From NCBI RefSeq assembly GCF_000768685.1, contig NZ_AVPK01000008.1:62001-126000 (forward strand): a stretch of 64,000 nucleotides of DNA. The letters are read 5' to 3'. The notes under the pieces are model-generated. The model did not search any database, was not told the origin of the DNA, and saw nothing but the letters and a program-made list of their open reading frames with translations. Below are positions 17,393 through 27,029 of the stretch, in pieces; the stretch's first letter is position 1, and every line of letters begins with the position of its first letter. Origin of the DNA: Knoellia subterranea KCTC 19937 (lineage in GTDB: Bacteria > Actinomycetota > Actinomycetes > Actinomycetales > Dermatophilaceae). A program made the position numbers and the translations under genes.

Positions 17393-17675
17393 AGTCGACG
17401 CCGGAGTCGCGCAGCACCTTGCGCGCCCGAGCGACCCGCAGCGCGAAGAGCACCGCCAGGCCCACGACCCCGGCGTCGTCGGCCAGTCCGAGCGGTCCGA
17501 GCACGGCCTCGGGGACGACATCGACGGGCACGACGAGGTAGAACCCGGCCATGGCCAGCGCGACGACTCCCCGCGGCGGGATGCGGTAGCGCCACATGAG
17601 GAACCCGACGACGAGCAGGAAGGCCCCGAGGATCACGCCGATCCCGATGAGCACCACCCGCAGCACGTCGTCCAT
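17373..17675 (-). CDS. DUF1232 (YkvA-like) membrane protein
   Basis: The 100-aa protein has an N-terminal membrane helix (VLIGIGVILGAFLLVVGFLM) and then the DUF1232 core, with FYLVVPVDVVPEAVLGPLGLADDAGVV and an ALRVARARK helix. The VVPVDVVPE segment is the family mark. The function of YkvA-like proteins is unknown. The gene ends within the alkD remnant and starts 18 bp after the MFS gene, so the two may form one transcript. Confidence 0.85.
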   Translation of the reverse strand: MDDVLRVVLIGIGVILGAFLLVVGFLMWRYRIPPRGVVALAMAGFYLVVPVDVVPEAVLGPLGLADDAGVVGLAVLFALRVARARKVLRDSGVDFSRKRD

Positions 17676-17693
17676 GCGCCCCAGTGTCCCGTG

Positions 17694-18959
17694 TCAGGCA
17701 GCCGGAGAGGGGGCAGCGGTGGCATCCGGATCGTCGTCGCCGGCGTGCGCGATCGAGTCGAGCTGCCGCCACATCAGGATGAGCGTGAGCCCGGCCCCGA
17801 CGAAGGCGAACCAGAACGGTGCCGCGATTCCCCAATGCGTGGCGATGAGCCCACCGAGGGCCTGGCCGACGAGCAGCCCCGCCGTGAGTCCGAACCAGTA
17901 GACCGAACCGACCCGTCCCTGGAACTCCAGGGGCGTGGCGCGTTGCCGCACCGTCGTCGAGACCGACCCCCACACGAAGGCGTAGCAACCGAAGACGAAC
18001 ATGAGCACCATGGCGAGCCACTGCGCCGTGGTGAGCGCAAACGCCAGGTGCACGACGACCTCGAGCGTGAGGCATACCTTCATGAGAGTCGCGAGCGAGG
18101 CGCGCGCCTGGAGGGCGTCGAAGACGAGGACCGCGACGATTCCGCCGGTCGCCGACGCCGTTGAGAGCAGGCCGAATCCGACCGGCCCCACGCCAAGGCG
18201 CTCCTGCGCCCAGAGGACGAGGACACCCCACGGCGCACCCCATGTGAGGTTGAAGACGAAGATCACGATCGACAGCGTGCGCACGGCGTGGTTGCCGCGG
18301 ATCCAGCGCAGGCCCTCAAGGATGTCGTGGCGGATGTGGGTGTCCGGGCGCTCCGACCGGTCGGTGCGCGGGATGTCGATCCGGGTGAACAACCATGCGG
18401 CCAGGAGCACCGCCGCGGCCTGCGCACCGAACGGGAGCGCCATTCCGGCAGCGAAGAGGAAAGCCCCGATCGGGGGACCGACGAGGTTGTTGGCGACGAG
18501 GTACCCGGCCATCATCCGCGCGTTGCCGACGGCCAGGTGGTCGCGGTGCACGATGAGTGGCAACACCGATCTGGTGCCCGCGTCGCTGAACTGCTCGGCC
18601 ACACCCACGAGGAACAGGGCGCCCAGGACGACCCAGATGCCGACGACGTCCGTGACGATCGTGGCCACGAGCGTCCCGATGACCAGAGCTCGCAGGACGT
18701 TCGCAACGACCACGAGGCGATGGCGACTGATGCGATCGGCCAGCGCACCGGCATACAGGGAGAAGACCAGGCTGGGCACCTGCTGGACGATGACCGCGGC
18801 AGCGATCAACGAGGGGTTGCGGGTCAGTGAGGCGACGAGCAGGGGACCGGCGGCGAGCGCGATGCCGTCGCCGAGGTTGCTGGCCCAGACCGACGCAAGG
18901 TTCCAGCGGAAGGGTCGCCCGAGCCGGGCCGGCGCGATGATTTCCCCCAGACGAGACAC
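17694..18959 (-). CDS. MFS transporter, putative drug exporter
   Basis: The 421-aa protein has about 12 membrane helices. The loop ALADRISRHRLVV between helices 2 and 3 is the MFS motif A (G/A-x-L-x-D-R). The layout resembles the enterobactin-exporter-like (EntS) or MFS_3 group. Substrate unknown. The start is taken as GTG 18959, because a -10 box sits 8 nt upstream. A much longer in-frame extension across rpsB and tsf is not coding. Confidence 0.9.
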   Translation of the reverse strand: MSRLGEIIAPARLGRPFRWNLASVWASNLGDGIALAAGPLLVASLTRNPSLIAAAVIVQQVPSLVFSLYAGALADRISRHRLVVVANVLRALVIGTLVATIVTDVVGIWVVLGALFLVGVAEQFSDAGTRSVLPLIVHRDHLAVGNARMMAGYLVANNLVGPPIGAFLFAAGMALPFGAQAAAVLLAAWLFTRIDIPRTDRSERPDTHIRHDILEGLRWIRGNHAVRTLSIVIFVFNLTWGAPWGVLVLWAQERLGVGPVGFGLLSTASATGGIVAVLVFDALQARASLATLMKVCLTLEVVVHLAFALTTAQWLAMVLMFVFGCYAFVWGSVSTTVRQRATPLEFQGRVGSVYWFGLTAGLLVGQALGGLIATHWGIAAPFWFAFVGAGLTLILMWRQLDSIAHAGDDDPDATAAPSPAA

Positions 18960-18967
18960 GAAGGGCG

Positions 18968-18973
18968 AGCCTA
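18968..18973 (-). promoter_or_regulatory. -10 box TAGGCT, 8 nt before the MFS start
   Basis: On the minus strand TAGGCT ends 8 nt before GTG 18959, with no ribosome site between. It fits the leaderless pattern seen at other genes here. Confidence 0.4.
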
Positions 18974-19331
18974 CGCGGGAGGCGAGCGCCCGGCATACCG
19001 GAATGTCGCGTGTCAGGAGAGCGCGACTTCTTGCCCGGGTGGGACAACTTGCTGGCGCTCGCCGTCCCAGCAGGGCAAGGAGTCGGGGCGCGGCGTGGAT
19101 TTCGTCCAGGGACCCCGGCACGCGTAGGATTGAGCGCGGTTTTCGTGTGCCCGCACACGGGAGCCAAATTCGCGCGACTCGCCACCACTGACTGGACCAC
19201 CACGAAGCGGGGCGCACCACGACAGTCCGACTGCCACGAGGCAGACGGCGGGGTGCGTCGAGTCGCCAGGCAGGTACCCACAATCCGTGGGTCACCGACG
19301 CAACTGAAACAACGCACAAGGAGAACACGGC
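18974..19331 (+). promoter_or_regulatory. rpsB promoter and leader region
   Basis: This 358-bp gap holds the rpsB promoter. A candidate -10 is TAGGAT at 19125-19130 with a weak -35 TTCGTC at 19101-19106 (18-bp spacer). That would give a leader of about 195 nt. The end has a strong ribosome site AAGGAG about 8 nt before the rpsB ATG. One copy of the dispersed 8-mer lies at 18991-18998. No other gene is visible. An S2-binding leader structure is possible but I could not identify one. Confidence 0.4.
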
Positions 19332-20231
19332 ATGGCCGTCGTCACCATGCGCCAGCTCCTCGAGAGCGGCGTCCACTTCGGGCACCAGACCCGTCGTTGG
19401 AACCCGAAGATGAAGCGCTTCATCATGACCGAGCGCAACGGGATCTACATCATCGACCTGCAGCAGTCGGTGACCTACATCAACAACGCCTACGAGTTCG
19501 TTCGCGAGACGGTCGCCCACGGTGGCTCGATCCTCTTCGTCGGCACGAAGAAGCAGGCGCAGGAGCCCATCGCCGAGCAGGCGACGCGCGTCGGCATGCC
19601 CTACGTGAACCACCGCTGGCTCGGTGGCATGCTCACGAACTTCCAGACGATCTCCAAGCGTCTGACCCGCCTCATCGAGCTCGACGAGATCGACTTCGAC
19701 GACGTCGCCGGCTCGGGCCGCACCAAGAAGGAGCTCCTGCTCCTCAAGCGTGAGCGCGACAAGCTCGACAAGACCCTCGGTGGCATCCGCGGCATGTCCA
19801 AGGTGCCGTCCGCCGTGTGGATCGTCGACACCAAGAAGGAGCACCTCGCGGTCGACGAGGCGCGCAAGCTCGGCCTCCCGGTCATCGCGATCCTCGACAC
19901 GAACTGCGACCCCGACGAGGTCGACTACAAGATCCCCGGCAACGACGACGCGATCCGCTCCGTCACGCTGCTGACGCGCGTCATCGCCGACGCTGTCGCC
20001 GAGGGCCTCATCGCCCGCTCCGGTGGCAACGCCGCTGCTGACGCCGAGGGCGCCGGCGACGAGCCGCTCCCCGAGTGGGAGCGCGAGCTCCTCGGTGGCG
20101 ACGCCGAGGCCGCTGTCGAGGCCCCTGCCGCTGAGGCCGCTCCGGCCGAGGCCGAGGCCGCTCCGGTTGCGGTCGAGGCTGACGCCGCTCCGGCGGAGGC
20201 TGCTGTCGAGGCTCCGGCCGAGCAGGCCTGA
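19332..20231 (+). CDS. rpsB: 30S ribosomal protein S2
   Basis: The product matches S2 throughout: [59 protein letters not shown] and [17 protein letters not shown]. It is 299 aa, about 40 longer than a minimal S2, because of a low-complexity tail of Ala, Glu, Pro and Val. Codon use is strongly biased to C-ending codons, fitting high expression. It is followed 60 bp later by tsf, the usual pair. Confidence 0.98.
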   Translation: MAVVTMRQLLESGVHFGHQTRRWNPKMKRFIMTERNGIYIIDLQQSVTYINNAYEFVRETVAHGGSILFVGTKKQAQEPIAEQATRVGMPYVNHRWLGGMLTNFQTISKRLTRLIELDEIDFDDVAGSGRTKKELLLLKRERDKLDKTLGGIRGMSKVPSAVWIVDTKKEHLAVDEARKLGLPVIAILDTNCDPDEVDYKIPGNDDAIRSVTLLTRVIADAVAEGLIARSGGNAAADAEGAGDEPLPEWERELLGGDAEAAVEAPAAEAAPAEAEAAPVAVEADAAPAEAAVEAPAEQA

Positions 20232-20291
20232 CGCACTCCGCTCTCCCTTTCCTGTAGATCCGTCTTTCAAGAGAAAGAAGCGCACACACAC

Positions 20292-21122
20292 ATGGCGAAC
20301 TACACCGCCGCTGACATCAAGGCGCTCCGTGAGGCCACGGGCGCAGGCATGCTCGACGTCAAGAAGGCTCTCGACGAGGCCGACGGCGACCAGGCCAAGG
20401 CCACCGAGATCCTGCGCGTCAAGGGCCTCAAGGGTGTGACCAAGCGTGAGGGTCGCACGACCTCCAACGGTCTGGTCATCGCCAAGGCCGAGGACGGCGT
20501 GGGCACGCTCGTCGAGGTCCTCTGCGAGACCGACTTCGTCGCCAAGGGTGAGAAGTTCATCGCCCTCGCCGACCAGGTCTTCACGCAGGCCGTGGCCGTC
20601 AACGCGTCCAACGCCGACGAGCTGCTCGACAGCACCCTCGCCGACGGCCAGACGGTCAAGGAGCTGCTCGACGCGTCCAACGCGACGATCGGCGAGAAGA
20701 TCGAGGTCAAGCGCGTTGCTCGCGTCGAGGCCCCGGTCGTCGCTGCCTACGAGCACAAGACCAGCCCGGACCTGCCCGCCCAGATCGGTGTCCTCCTGGG
20801 CGCCGACGGTGGCGACCAGGTCGTTGCCCGCGACGTCGCGATGCACATCGCCGCGTTCAGCCCGACCGTCCTCACGCGTGACGAGGTCGACGCCGAGACG
20901 GTCGAGAACGAGCGTCGCGTCGCCGAGGCCACGGCCAAGGAGGAGGGCAAGCCCGAGGCTGCGCTCCCGAAGATCGTCGAGGGTCGCGTCAACGGCTTCT
21001 TCAAGGAGAACGTCCTGCTCGAGCAGCCGTTCGCGAAGGACGCCAAGAAGTCCGTCGCCAAGGTCCTCGAAGAGGCCGGCGCCACGGCGACGTCCTTCGC
21101 GCGTTTCCGCGTCGGTGGCTGA
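20292..21122 (+). CDS. tsf: Elongation factor Ts
   Basis: EF-Ts recycles EF-Tu by GDP exchange. The 276-aa product is full length, with the N-terminal UBA-like module (IKALREATGAGMLDVKKALDEADGD), the core TDFVAKGEKFIALA and the later IAAFSPTVLTRDEVD segment. It follows rpsB. A 16-bp hairpin terminator lies 34 bp after the stop. Confidence 0.98.
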   Translation: MANYTAADIKALREATGAGMLDVKKALDEADGDQAKATEILRVKGLKGVTKREGRTTSNGLVIAKAEDGVGTLVEVLCETDFVAKGEKFIALADQVFTQAVAVNASNADELLDSTLADGQTVKELLDASNATIGEKIEVKRVARVEAPVVAAYEHKTSPDLPAQIGVLLGADGGDQVVARDVAMHIAAFSPTVLTRDEVDAETVENERRVAEATAKEEGKPEAALPKIVEGRVNGFFKENVLLEQPFAKDAKKSVAKVLEEAGATATSFARFRVGG

Positions 21123-21156
21123 CCTGCTGGTCTGACCCCCGCTGGCAACAGCATCC

Positions 21157-21192
21157 GGTATGCCGTCCGCTCACCAGAGCGGGCGGCATACC
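21157..21192 (+). terminator. tsf terminator built from an inverted pair of the dispersed 8-mer
   Basis: A 16-bp stem (21157-21172 with 21177-21192, one G-T wobble) encloses the loop ACCA. Each arm begins or ends with the dispersed motif: GTATGCCG at 21158-21165 and CGGCATAC at 21184-21191. It lies between tsf and the convergent ABM gene and could stop transcription in both directions. Confidence 0.8.
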
Positions 21193-21220
21193 TGCGTTTG
21201 TGGCCGCTTGCGTACCGACG

Positions 21221-21838
21221 TCAGTCGGAGGGAGTTCGGGTGAGCCAGGGCTGGAAGAGCTTCGTCACGCGAGGCAGCAATAGGTAGGTCATCCACGGCG
21301 TCGCGATGAGCGTCGTGAGCAGCACCCGGAGGACCACCGGCCAATGGTTCGTCAACGGCCCGAGGAGATAGGCCAGAGCCAACGAGGTCGGGAAGAACGC
21401 CAGCCAGATGACTGTCGCCTGCTTCCAGCGCGGCGGGGCGGCAGGGGCAGCTGGAGCCTGGAGGTCGTCGACGGCGCGCTCATCGGGCTCGTCGAACCAG
21501 CCCTCGATGCCGGTGCGGTGCTCGACTCGCGTGTCCTCGACGAGGTTCGTGCCGGCCGCGAGCCAGCGATTGCGCTCGGTCGATTCCTGCCACCGGGCGA
21601 GGGACTCTCGGCTGTCGAAGCGATAGAGCATGTGCCAGTCGGTCGAGCTCGTGGAGGGACGCACCCAGCCCGAGCCGAGGAAGCCGGGGAAGTGCGTGGC
21701 CATCTGCGTTCCGGCGTCGGCCCACGCCCGCATGAGGAGCTCGTCCTCCGGTCGGACCCGGCGCGTGATCGCCACCGTGACCGGGCCCGAGGAGTCGCCG
21801 GGCGTCGCGGCAGTGGTCGATGCAGGGGTGTCGCTCAC
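21221..21838 (-). CDS. Antibiotic-biosynthesis-monooxygenase (ABM) domain protein with C-terminal membrane helices
   Basis: Residues about 18-115 form an ABM/dimeric ferredoxin-like domain ([53 protein letters not shown]). The last 70 residues hold two membrane helices ([22 protein letters not shown] and a second). This ABM plus two-helix layout occurs in many bacteria. Its function is not known. The start is GTG 21838. It runs against tsf and away from pyrH. Confidence 0.85.
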   Translation of the reverse strand: MSDTPASTTAATPGDSSGPVTVAITRRVRPEDELLMRAWADAGTQMATHFPGFLGSGWVRPSTSSTDWHMLYRFDSRESLARWQESTERNRWLAAGTNLVEDTRVEHRTGIEGWFDEPDERAVDDLQAPAAPAAPPRWKQATVIWLAFFPTSLALAYLLGPLTNHWPVVLRVLLTTLIATPWMTYLLLPRVTKLFQPWLTRTPSD

Positions 21839-21929
21839 GGGTCACAGTGTGCCAACCCGAGGGCCGGACGCCCACTCGCAGTGTGGGAGGATTCGGGGCA
21901 CCGCCAGCAGACACAGCCGAGGAGGCACG

Positions 21930-22682
21930 GTGACCACTGACGTCCAGACGCAGCTCGCTCCCACCACCACCGGAGAGCGCGCTCGACGGGTGCTTCTCAA
22001 GCTCAGCGGGGAGGTGTTCGGCGGCGGCAAGATCGGCGTCGACCCCGAGGTGGTGCGTGGCATCGCGGCCCAGATCGCGACCGCGATCCGCAGCGGGGCT
22101 CAGGTCGCCATCGTCGTCGGTGGAGGCAACTTCTTCCGCGGCGCCGAGCTCCAGCAGAAGGGCATGGAGCGCTCGCGCGCCGACTACATCGGCATGCTCG
22201 GCACGGTCATGAACTGCCTGGCACTGCAGGACTTCCTCGAGAAGGAAGGCATCGACACCCGCGTGCAGACCGCGATCACCATGGGTCAGGTGGCCGAGCC
22301 CTACATCCCGCGCCGGGCGATCCGCCACCTCGAGAAGGGTCGGGCCGTGATCTTCGGTGCCGGTGCCGGCATGCCCTACTTCTCCACCGACACCGTCAGC
22401 GCGCAGCGCGCCCTCGAGTGCCAGTGCGATGTCGTGCTCATGTCCAAGAGCGGCGTGGACGGCGTCTACGACTCCGACCCGCGCACCAACCCCGACGCTG
22501 CGAAGCTCGAGACCGTCACCTACGCGCAGGCGCTGCAGCAGGGCCTCAAGGTCGTCGATGCGGCGGCGTTCAGCCTCTGCATGGAGAACGGCCTGCCGAT
22601 GCGCGTGTTCGGCATGGAGGGCGAGGGCAACATCACCCGGGCTATCCAGGGCGAGAACATCGGGACGCTCGTCACCGCGTGA
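21930..22682 (+). CDS. pyrH: Uridylate kinase (UMP kinase)
   Basis: PyrH phosphorylates UMP to UDP. The 250-aa product has the amino-acid-kinase fold signatures [33 protein letters not shown], and [20 protein letters not shown] 21930 is chosen because GGAGG precedes it at good spacing. It opens the pyrH-frr-cdsA series that follows rpsB-tsf in most bacteria. Confidence 0.97.
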   Translation: MTTDVQTQLAPTTTGERARRVLLKLSGEVFGGGKIGVDPEVVRGIAAQIATAIRSGAQVAIVVGGGNFFRGAELQQKGMERSRADYIGMLGTVMNCLALQDFLEKEGIDTRVQTAITMGQVAEPYIPRRAIRHLEKGRAVIFGAGAGMPYFSTDTVSAQRALECQCDVVLMSKSGVDGVYDSDPRTNPDAAKLETVTYAQALQQGLKVVDAAAFSLCMENGLPMRVFGMEGEGNITRAIQGENIGTLVTA

Positions 22683-22752
22683 CCCGCGCCCGTCGGCGAC
22701 GCGGACCCCATCGTCGTCGCGGAGGCCGTGTGGCACGCCGCAACGGGAATCT

Positions 22753-22758
22753 TTGACA
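22753..22758 (+). promoter_or_regulatory. Possible frr promoter, -35 TTGACA
   Basis: A perfect -35 hexamer TTGACA lies 60 bp before frr. The matching -10 is poor (ACCACT, 22775-22780), so this is a weak call. Confidence 0.25.
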
Positions 22759-22817
22759 GACTGGACCTCGCCGCACCACTGGGCGGCACGGCATACGAAC
22801 GAAAGAGGCGTGACCAC

Positions 22818-23375
22818 ATGATCGACGAGACCTTGCTCGAGGCCGAGGAAAAGATGGAGAAGGCCGTCGAGGTCGCCAAGGACAACCTGGCCGGCATCCG
22901 CACGGGTCGAGCCCACCCCGGGATGTTCAACAAGGTCGTCGTCGACTATTACGGTGCGCCGACCCCGCTGCAGCAGCTCGCGTCGTTCCAGACCCCTGAG
23001 GCGCGCACGATCCTCATCACCCCCTTCGACAAGGGCGCGATGAACAACATCGAGAAGGCGCTGCGCGACGCGGACCTCGGCGTCAACCCGTCCAACGACG
23101 GCAACATCATCCGGTGTGTCCTGCCGCAGCTCACCGAGGAGCGCCGCAAGGAATACATCAAGATGGCGCGCAGCCAGGGTGAGGACGCCAAGGTCTCCAT
23201 CCGCAACATCCGCCGCGCCGCCAAGGAGTCCCTCGAGAAGCTCGTCAAGGACGGCGAGGTCGGCGAGGACGAGGGCGCGCGCGCCGAGAAGGACCTCGAG
23301 ACCACGACGAAGAAGTACGTCGACACGATCGACGAGGTGCTCAAGAGCAAGGAGTCCGAGCTGCTCGAGGTCTGA
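22818..23375 (+). CDS. frr: Ribosome recycling factor
   Basis: RRF splits the post-termination ribosome with EF-G. The 185-aa product has the standard pattern: [53 protein letters not shown] and a long C-terminal helix. ATG 22818 is 13 nt after AAAGAGG. The length is exactly typical. It lies between pyrH and cdsA. Confidence 0.97.
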   Translation: MIDETLLEAEEKMEKAVEVAKDNLAGIRTGRAHPGMFNKVVVDYYGAPTPLQQLASFQTPEARTILITPFDKGAMNNIEKALRDADLGVNPSNDGNIIRCVLPQLTEERRKEYIKMARSQGEDAKVSIRNIRRAAKESLEKLVKDGEVGEDEGARAEKDLETTTKKYVDTIDEVLKSKESELLEV

Positions 23376-23400
23376 CCTCGACCCGCAGGCTCGGGCTCAC

Positions 23401-24288
23401 ATGAGCGATCCATCCACGTCCGGAGGTGACGCGCCGACGCGCACCTCGCGTTCGGCGTCGAAGTCCCCGGCGAAGACGCCGACCAAGGCGGGGCGCAATC
23501 TCCCGGCGGCCATTGGCGTCGGCGTCGTTCTGGGCGCTCTCGTCGTGGCGTCGCTCGCCTTCGATCGACGGGTCTTCCTCGGCGTCGTCATCGTCGCCAT
23601 GGCCATCGGGGCCTGGGAGATGCGTCGGGCCGTCCGGCAGGCGGGCTTCGACGTGCCGCTCGTGCCGGTGGTCATCGGCGCGGCCTCGATGGTGCTGTCG
23701 GCCTATTTCCGGGGACCGGAGGCGTTGCTCCTGACGTTCGGGCTCACGTGTGTCGGGATTCTCGTCTGGAGGGTCGCGGACGGGCTGGACGGTGCCATCC
23801 GCGACATTGCCGCGGCGCTGTTCGTCGCGATGTACCCATGCTTCCTCGGCGGTTTCGCCGCCCTGCTGCTCTCGGCCGACGACGGGCACCTGCGGATCGT
23901 CCTCTTCGTCCTCGTGACCGTCGCGTCCGACATCGGCGGCTATGCCTTCGGCGTCTTCCTCGGCAAGCACCCCATGGCTCCGTCGCTCTCACCGAAGAAG
24001 TCGTGGGAGGGCTTCGGCGGATCAGTGTTCTCGTGCGCCCTGGTCGGCGCCATCGCCATCGTCACCCTCCTCGACGGGACCTGGTGGAAGGGCGCCGTCA
24101 TCGGCATGGTTGTCGCGGCCGCCGCGACCATCGGCGACCTCATCGAGTCGAGCATCAAGCGCGACCTCGGCGTCAAGGACATGGGCACGCTGCTGCCCGG
24201 CCACGGCGGCATCATGGACCGGCTCGACTCGCTCGTGGTCTGCATCCCTGTCGTGTGGGCGCTCCTGCTCTGGGCGCTGCCCGCCTGA
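23401..24288 (+). CDS. cdsA: Phosphatidate cytidylyltransferase
   Basis: CdsA makes CDP-diacylglycerol from phosphatidic acid and CTP at the membrane. The 295-aa protein has a polar N-terminus of about 35 residues (Ser, Lys, Thr) and then about eight membrane helices. The family signature near the C-terminus is present: SIKRDLGVKDMGTLLPGHGG with MDRLDS after it. It follows frr after 25 bp. Confidence 0.95.
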   Translation: MSDPSTSGGDAPTRTSRSASKSPAKTPTKAGRNLPAAIGVGVVLGALVVASLAFDRRVFLGVVIVAMAIGAWEMRRAVRQAGFDVPLVPVVIGAASMVLSAYFRGPEALLLTFGLTCVGILVWRVADGLDGAIRDIAAALFVAMYPCFLGGFAALLLSADDGHLRIVLFVLVTVASDIGGYAFGVFLGKHPMAPSLSPKKSWEGFGGSVFSCALVGAIAIVTLLDGTWWKGAVIGMVVAAAATIGDLIESSIKRDLGVKDMGTLLPGHGGIMDRLDSLVVCIPVVWALLLWALPA

Positions 24289-25137
24289 TCACCCGGTCGG
24301 TGACATCTCGGGACTGCCGAAGCGCGCGACGTAGTGCCAGACGCGCTTGAGCGACTGCTCGTCGTAGATGCCCGCGCGAGATGCGTCCCCGATGATCGCC
24401 GGGTCGAGGCTGCCGTCGCGTGCGAGCCGCTCCCCGAGCTCGACGAACTCCGGGCCGCGGTAGTCGGGGTGGTGGCGCATCTCCTCGACGGAGAGTCGGA
24501 ATCCACCGTGCCACTCGAGAGGGCATCCCAGCGCCGTGGCCATCGCCTCGACGGGCGTGCCCCTGTAGCAGGGGTCAAGCACGAGCGCCTCGACATCGCG
24601 ATCGAGCCGCACCGGCCCATGGACCTGTGCCTCGATGTAGTCGTCGAGCGGCTCCTGGTCGTCCACCTCGGCCATGGCGACGAGGGCGGACAGCCGGTGC
24701 ATCACGCCGAAGTGCTGGGGGTCGAGCCAGCTGTCCGGATAACAGAACGTTGTGCGGGCCAGAGTCTCCACGGAGAGTCGAAAGTGTGCGGAGCCGAACC
24801 GGGGCGACCCTCCGACCCGCCGTTCTCGGAAGTTGAGAGAGCCGTACTTCGGCCGCGACTCGGCGCCCTCACGGTCGTACGCGCCACCGAAGATCCGGCT
24901 CTCCCAGATCCACCGGCTCCCGCCTTCATGCGCGGTCAATCCGCCGTTGCTCGTCCCCGTCTCGAACTGAGACCGGTACAAGCCGTCGTGCGCCATGGCC
25001 TCGAGGATGGGGACATCGCCGCGATTCCTCACGAACCGGTCCGGGTGGAAATGCACCGTGACGCGATGTGTCGGGTCGACGGGCTCTCCCGTCGCAAGGG
25101 CTGCGACGTGTGCGAGAGCGCGGTCTTGCGGTGACAT
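24289..25137 (-). CDS. DUF3626 family protein
   Basis: The 282-aa protein matches DUF3626: [13 protein letters not shown], the segment [30 protein letters not shown] and [10 protein letters not shown]. The many conserved His, Asp and Arg residues suggest an enzyme, and the family is loosely related to ADP-ribosyltransferase-like folds; I am not certain of that. The start is ATG 25137. It is inserted against the direction of the core block, between cdsA and rlmN. Its stop directly abuts the cdsA stop. Confidence 0.8.
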   Translation of the reverse strand: MSPQDRALAHVAALATGEPVDPTHRVTVHFHPDRFVRNRGDVPILEAMAHDGLYRSQFETGTSNGGLTAHEGGSRWIWESRIFGGAYDREGAESRPKYGSLNFRERRVGGSPRFGSAHFRLSVETLARTTFCYPDSWLDPQHFGVMHRLSALVAMAEVDDQEPLDDYIEAQVHGPVRLDRDVEALVLDPCYRGTPVEAMATALGCPLEWHGGFRLSVEEMRHHPDYRGPEFVELGERLARDGSLDPAIIGDASRAGIYDEQSLKRVWHYVARFGSPEMSPTG

Positions 25138-25189
25138 GAGGGCAAGTATGGTCACGAGCGCCCCTATCAACAGTGGGAGACTGGTGCCG

Positions 25190-26419
25190 ATGACTTCTCT
25201 TCCTGAGCCCACGGTCGGCCGCCCGCAGCCCGGCCAGCTGACGTTCACCGCGCCGCGCCGGGGCAAGCCGCCGCGTCACCTCGCCGACCTCACCCCTGCC
25301 GAGCGCAAGGCCGTCGTCGAGGAGATGGGGCACAAGGGCTTCCGTGCCAAGCAGCTGTCGACGCACTACTTCGAGCGGCTCGTCGAGTCGCCCGAGGAGA
25401 TGACCGACCTGCCCAAGGCGGTGCGCGACCAGCTCGTGTCCGACCTCCTCCCGCCGCTCCTCACGCCGGTCCGGACGCTCGAGGCCGACCGTGGCGCGAC
25501 GCTCAAGTCGGTGTGGCGCCTGCACGACGGTGCCCTCGTCGAGTCGGTGCTCATGCGCTATCCCAGGCGCGTGACGATCTGCATCTCGAGCCAGGCCGGT
25601 TGCGGCATGAACTGCCCGTTCTGCGCCACCGGGCAGGCGGGCCTGACCCGCAACATGTCCGCCGCCGAGATCGTCGAGCAGGTCGTCGACGCCAACCGCA
25701 AGCTGCGTCACGGCGCCCTGCCGGCCATCGGTGCCACGCACCCGGCCGAGGCCGGACTCGGTGACGAGGCCGACGAGGACTACAGCGGCGACGGCGACAC
25801 CACGACCGGGGCCGGCCCCCAGCGCGTCTCCAACGTCGTCTTCATGGGCATGGGCGAGGCTCTGGCCAATTACAAGGCGGCGCTCGGCGCGATTCGCCGT
25901 CTCACCGACCTGGCACCCGACGGTCTGGGCATGAGCGCCCGCGGCATCACGATGTCGACGGTGGGCCTCGTCCCCGGCATCGACAAGCTCGCCGCCGAGG
26001 GCATCCCGGTGACGCTCGCGCTCAGCCTGCACGCCCCGGACGACGAGCTGCGCGACGAGCTCGTCCCGATCAACACCCGCTGGAAGGTCGACGAGGCGCT
26101 CGACGCGGCTTACCGCTACTACGAGGCGACCGGTCGCCGCGTGAGCATCGAGTACGCCCTGATCAAGGACATCAACGATCACGCCTGGCGCGCCGACCTC
26201 CTCGGCAAGAAGCTCGTCGAGCGCGGCAAGGGCTGGGTCCACGTCAACCCCATCCCGCTCAACCCGACGCCCGGTTCGAAGTGGACGGCGTCGCGCCGCG
26301 GCGTCGAGCAGCAGTTCGTCGAGCGGCTGCGCGCCCACGGCATCCCGACCACGGTGCGCGACACCCGTGGCTCCGACATCGACGGGGCCTGCGGGCAGCT
26401 GGCGGCCGCGACTGCCTGA
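25190..26419 (+). CDS. rlmN: Dual-specificity RNA methyltransferase RlmN
   Basis: RlmN adds the 2-methyl group to A2503 of 23S rRNA and A37 of some tRNAs. The radical SAM cluster motif CGMNCPFC follows ISSQAG. Later segments are [41 protein letters not shown] and the C-terminal Cys in [12 protein letters not shown]. At 409 aa it is somewhat long because of an acidic linker of about 30 residues ([18 protein letters not shown]) after the cluster domain. The ATG at 25190 is supported by context; in-frame GTG 25184 is an alternative. Confidence 0.96.
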   Translation: MTSLPEPTVGRPQPGQLTFTAPRRGKPPRHLADLTPAERKAVVEEMGHKGFRAKQLSTHYFERLVESPEEMTDLPKAVRDQLVSDLLPPLLTPVRTLEADRGATLKSVWRLHDGALVESVLMRYPRRVTICISSQAGCGMNCPFCATGQAGLTRNMSAAEIVEQVVDANRKLRHGALPAIGATHPAEAGLGDEADEDYSGDGDTTTGAGPQRVSNVVFMGMGEALANYKAALGAIRRLTDLAPDGLGMSARGITMSTVGLVPGIDKLAAEGIPVTLALSLHAPDDELRDELVPINTRWKVDEALDAAYRYYEATGRRVSIEYALIKDINDHAWRADLLGKKLVERGKGWVHVNPIPLNPTPGSKWTASRRGVEQQFVERLRAHGIPTTVRDTRGSDIDGACGQLAAATA

Positions 26420-26442
26420 CGCGGTCACCGAAGGGGACCGGC

Positions 26443-26471
26443 CGGCATACGCCGAAAGATTCTGTATGCCG
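26443..26471. terminator. Hairpin between rlmN and the convergent lipoprotein gene, made of the inverted 8-mer
   Basis: CGGCATAC (26443-26450) and GTATGCCG (26464-26471) form an 8-bp perfect stem with a 13-nt loop. It lies 24 bp after the rlmN stop and 15 bp from the stop of the opposing gene, a place suited to a bidirectional terminator. Confidence 0.6.
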
Positions 26472-26485
26472 CCCGCTCGCCCTCG

Positions 26486-26959
26486 TCAGGCGGGGTTGCC
26501 TCGTTGATCGCGGAAGCGAATCGGGGTGGGCAGGTCCTCGCGGTTCAGGCTCCACACCTCGACCTGGACGGGAGCCACGGCACAGTCCACGCCCTCGTCG
26601 CGTTCGATGACGAACGTGAGCACCTCGTCGTCGAGCTCCAGATGCGACGTCTCGGTGCACTTGCCGTACGAGCCCAGGACGATGACGTAGCGACCGAGGT
26701 CAATGCGCTGGATGGTGGACAGTTCCGCCCGGGGGATGGATGGCGGCAGGTGGTCGAGGAGCTCGTCGCGCTTCTGCGACGTGTCGATGAGGTGGGTCCG
26801 CAGCGATGGCGGCGTCGGGCCCACGGGCGAGAGCTCTGGGTGGTCGTTCTCGCTCCACCGGACGACCAACTCGCTCGCAGGCTCGGTGGGTCCGAAAACT
26901 CCGCAGCCAGCGAGGGCCACGGCGGTGGTCATGGCGGCGAGGAGCGCTCTCGGTCTCAT
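26486..26959 (-). CDS. Small lipoprotein, 157 aa, unknown function
   Basis: The product starts with a signal peptide ending in the lipobox VALAGC, so it should be lipid-anchored outside the cell. The mature part contains TIQRIDLGRYVIVLGSYGKC and ELDDEVLTFVIERDEGVDCAV, with two Cys that could form a disulfide. I recognise no family. It is transcribed away from the copper-monooxygenase-like lipoprotein, 70 bp apart. Confidence 0.78.
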   Translation of the reverse strand: MRPRALLAAMTTAVALAGCGVFGPTEPASELVVRWSENDHPELSPVGPTPPSLRTHLIDTSQKRDELLDHLPPSIPRAELSTIQRIDLGRYVIVLGSYGKCTETSHLELDDEVLTFVIERDEGVDCAVAPVQVEVWSLNREDLPTPIRFRDQRGNPA

Positions 26960-27017
26960 GATCGTGTGACGTTGGTGGGCGGTCCTCGGTTCCGCGAGCG
27001 GCCGCGGACCGCACGAC

Positions 27018-27023
27018 TATCCT
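27018..27023 (+). promoter_or_regulatory. -10 box TATCCT, 6 nt before the start at 27030 (leaderless)
   Basis: TATCCT fits TAnnnT and ends 6 nt before ATG 27030. No ribosome site is present. Confidence 0.5.
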
Positions 27024-27029
27024 GACGTC

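Noticed and set aside
17694-20846. A minus-strand open frame of more than 1000 codons covering the MFS gene and continuing antisense to rpsB and tsf
   Set aside because: Only the part up to 18959 has transporter sequence. The rest mirrors the codon bias of rpsB/tsf on the other strand, a usual effect in GC-rich genomes.
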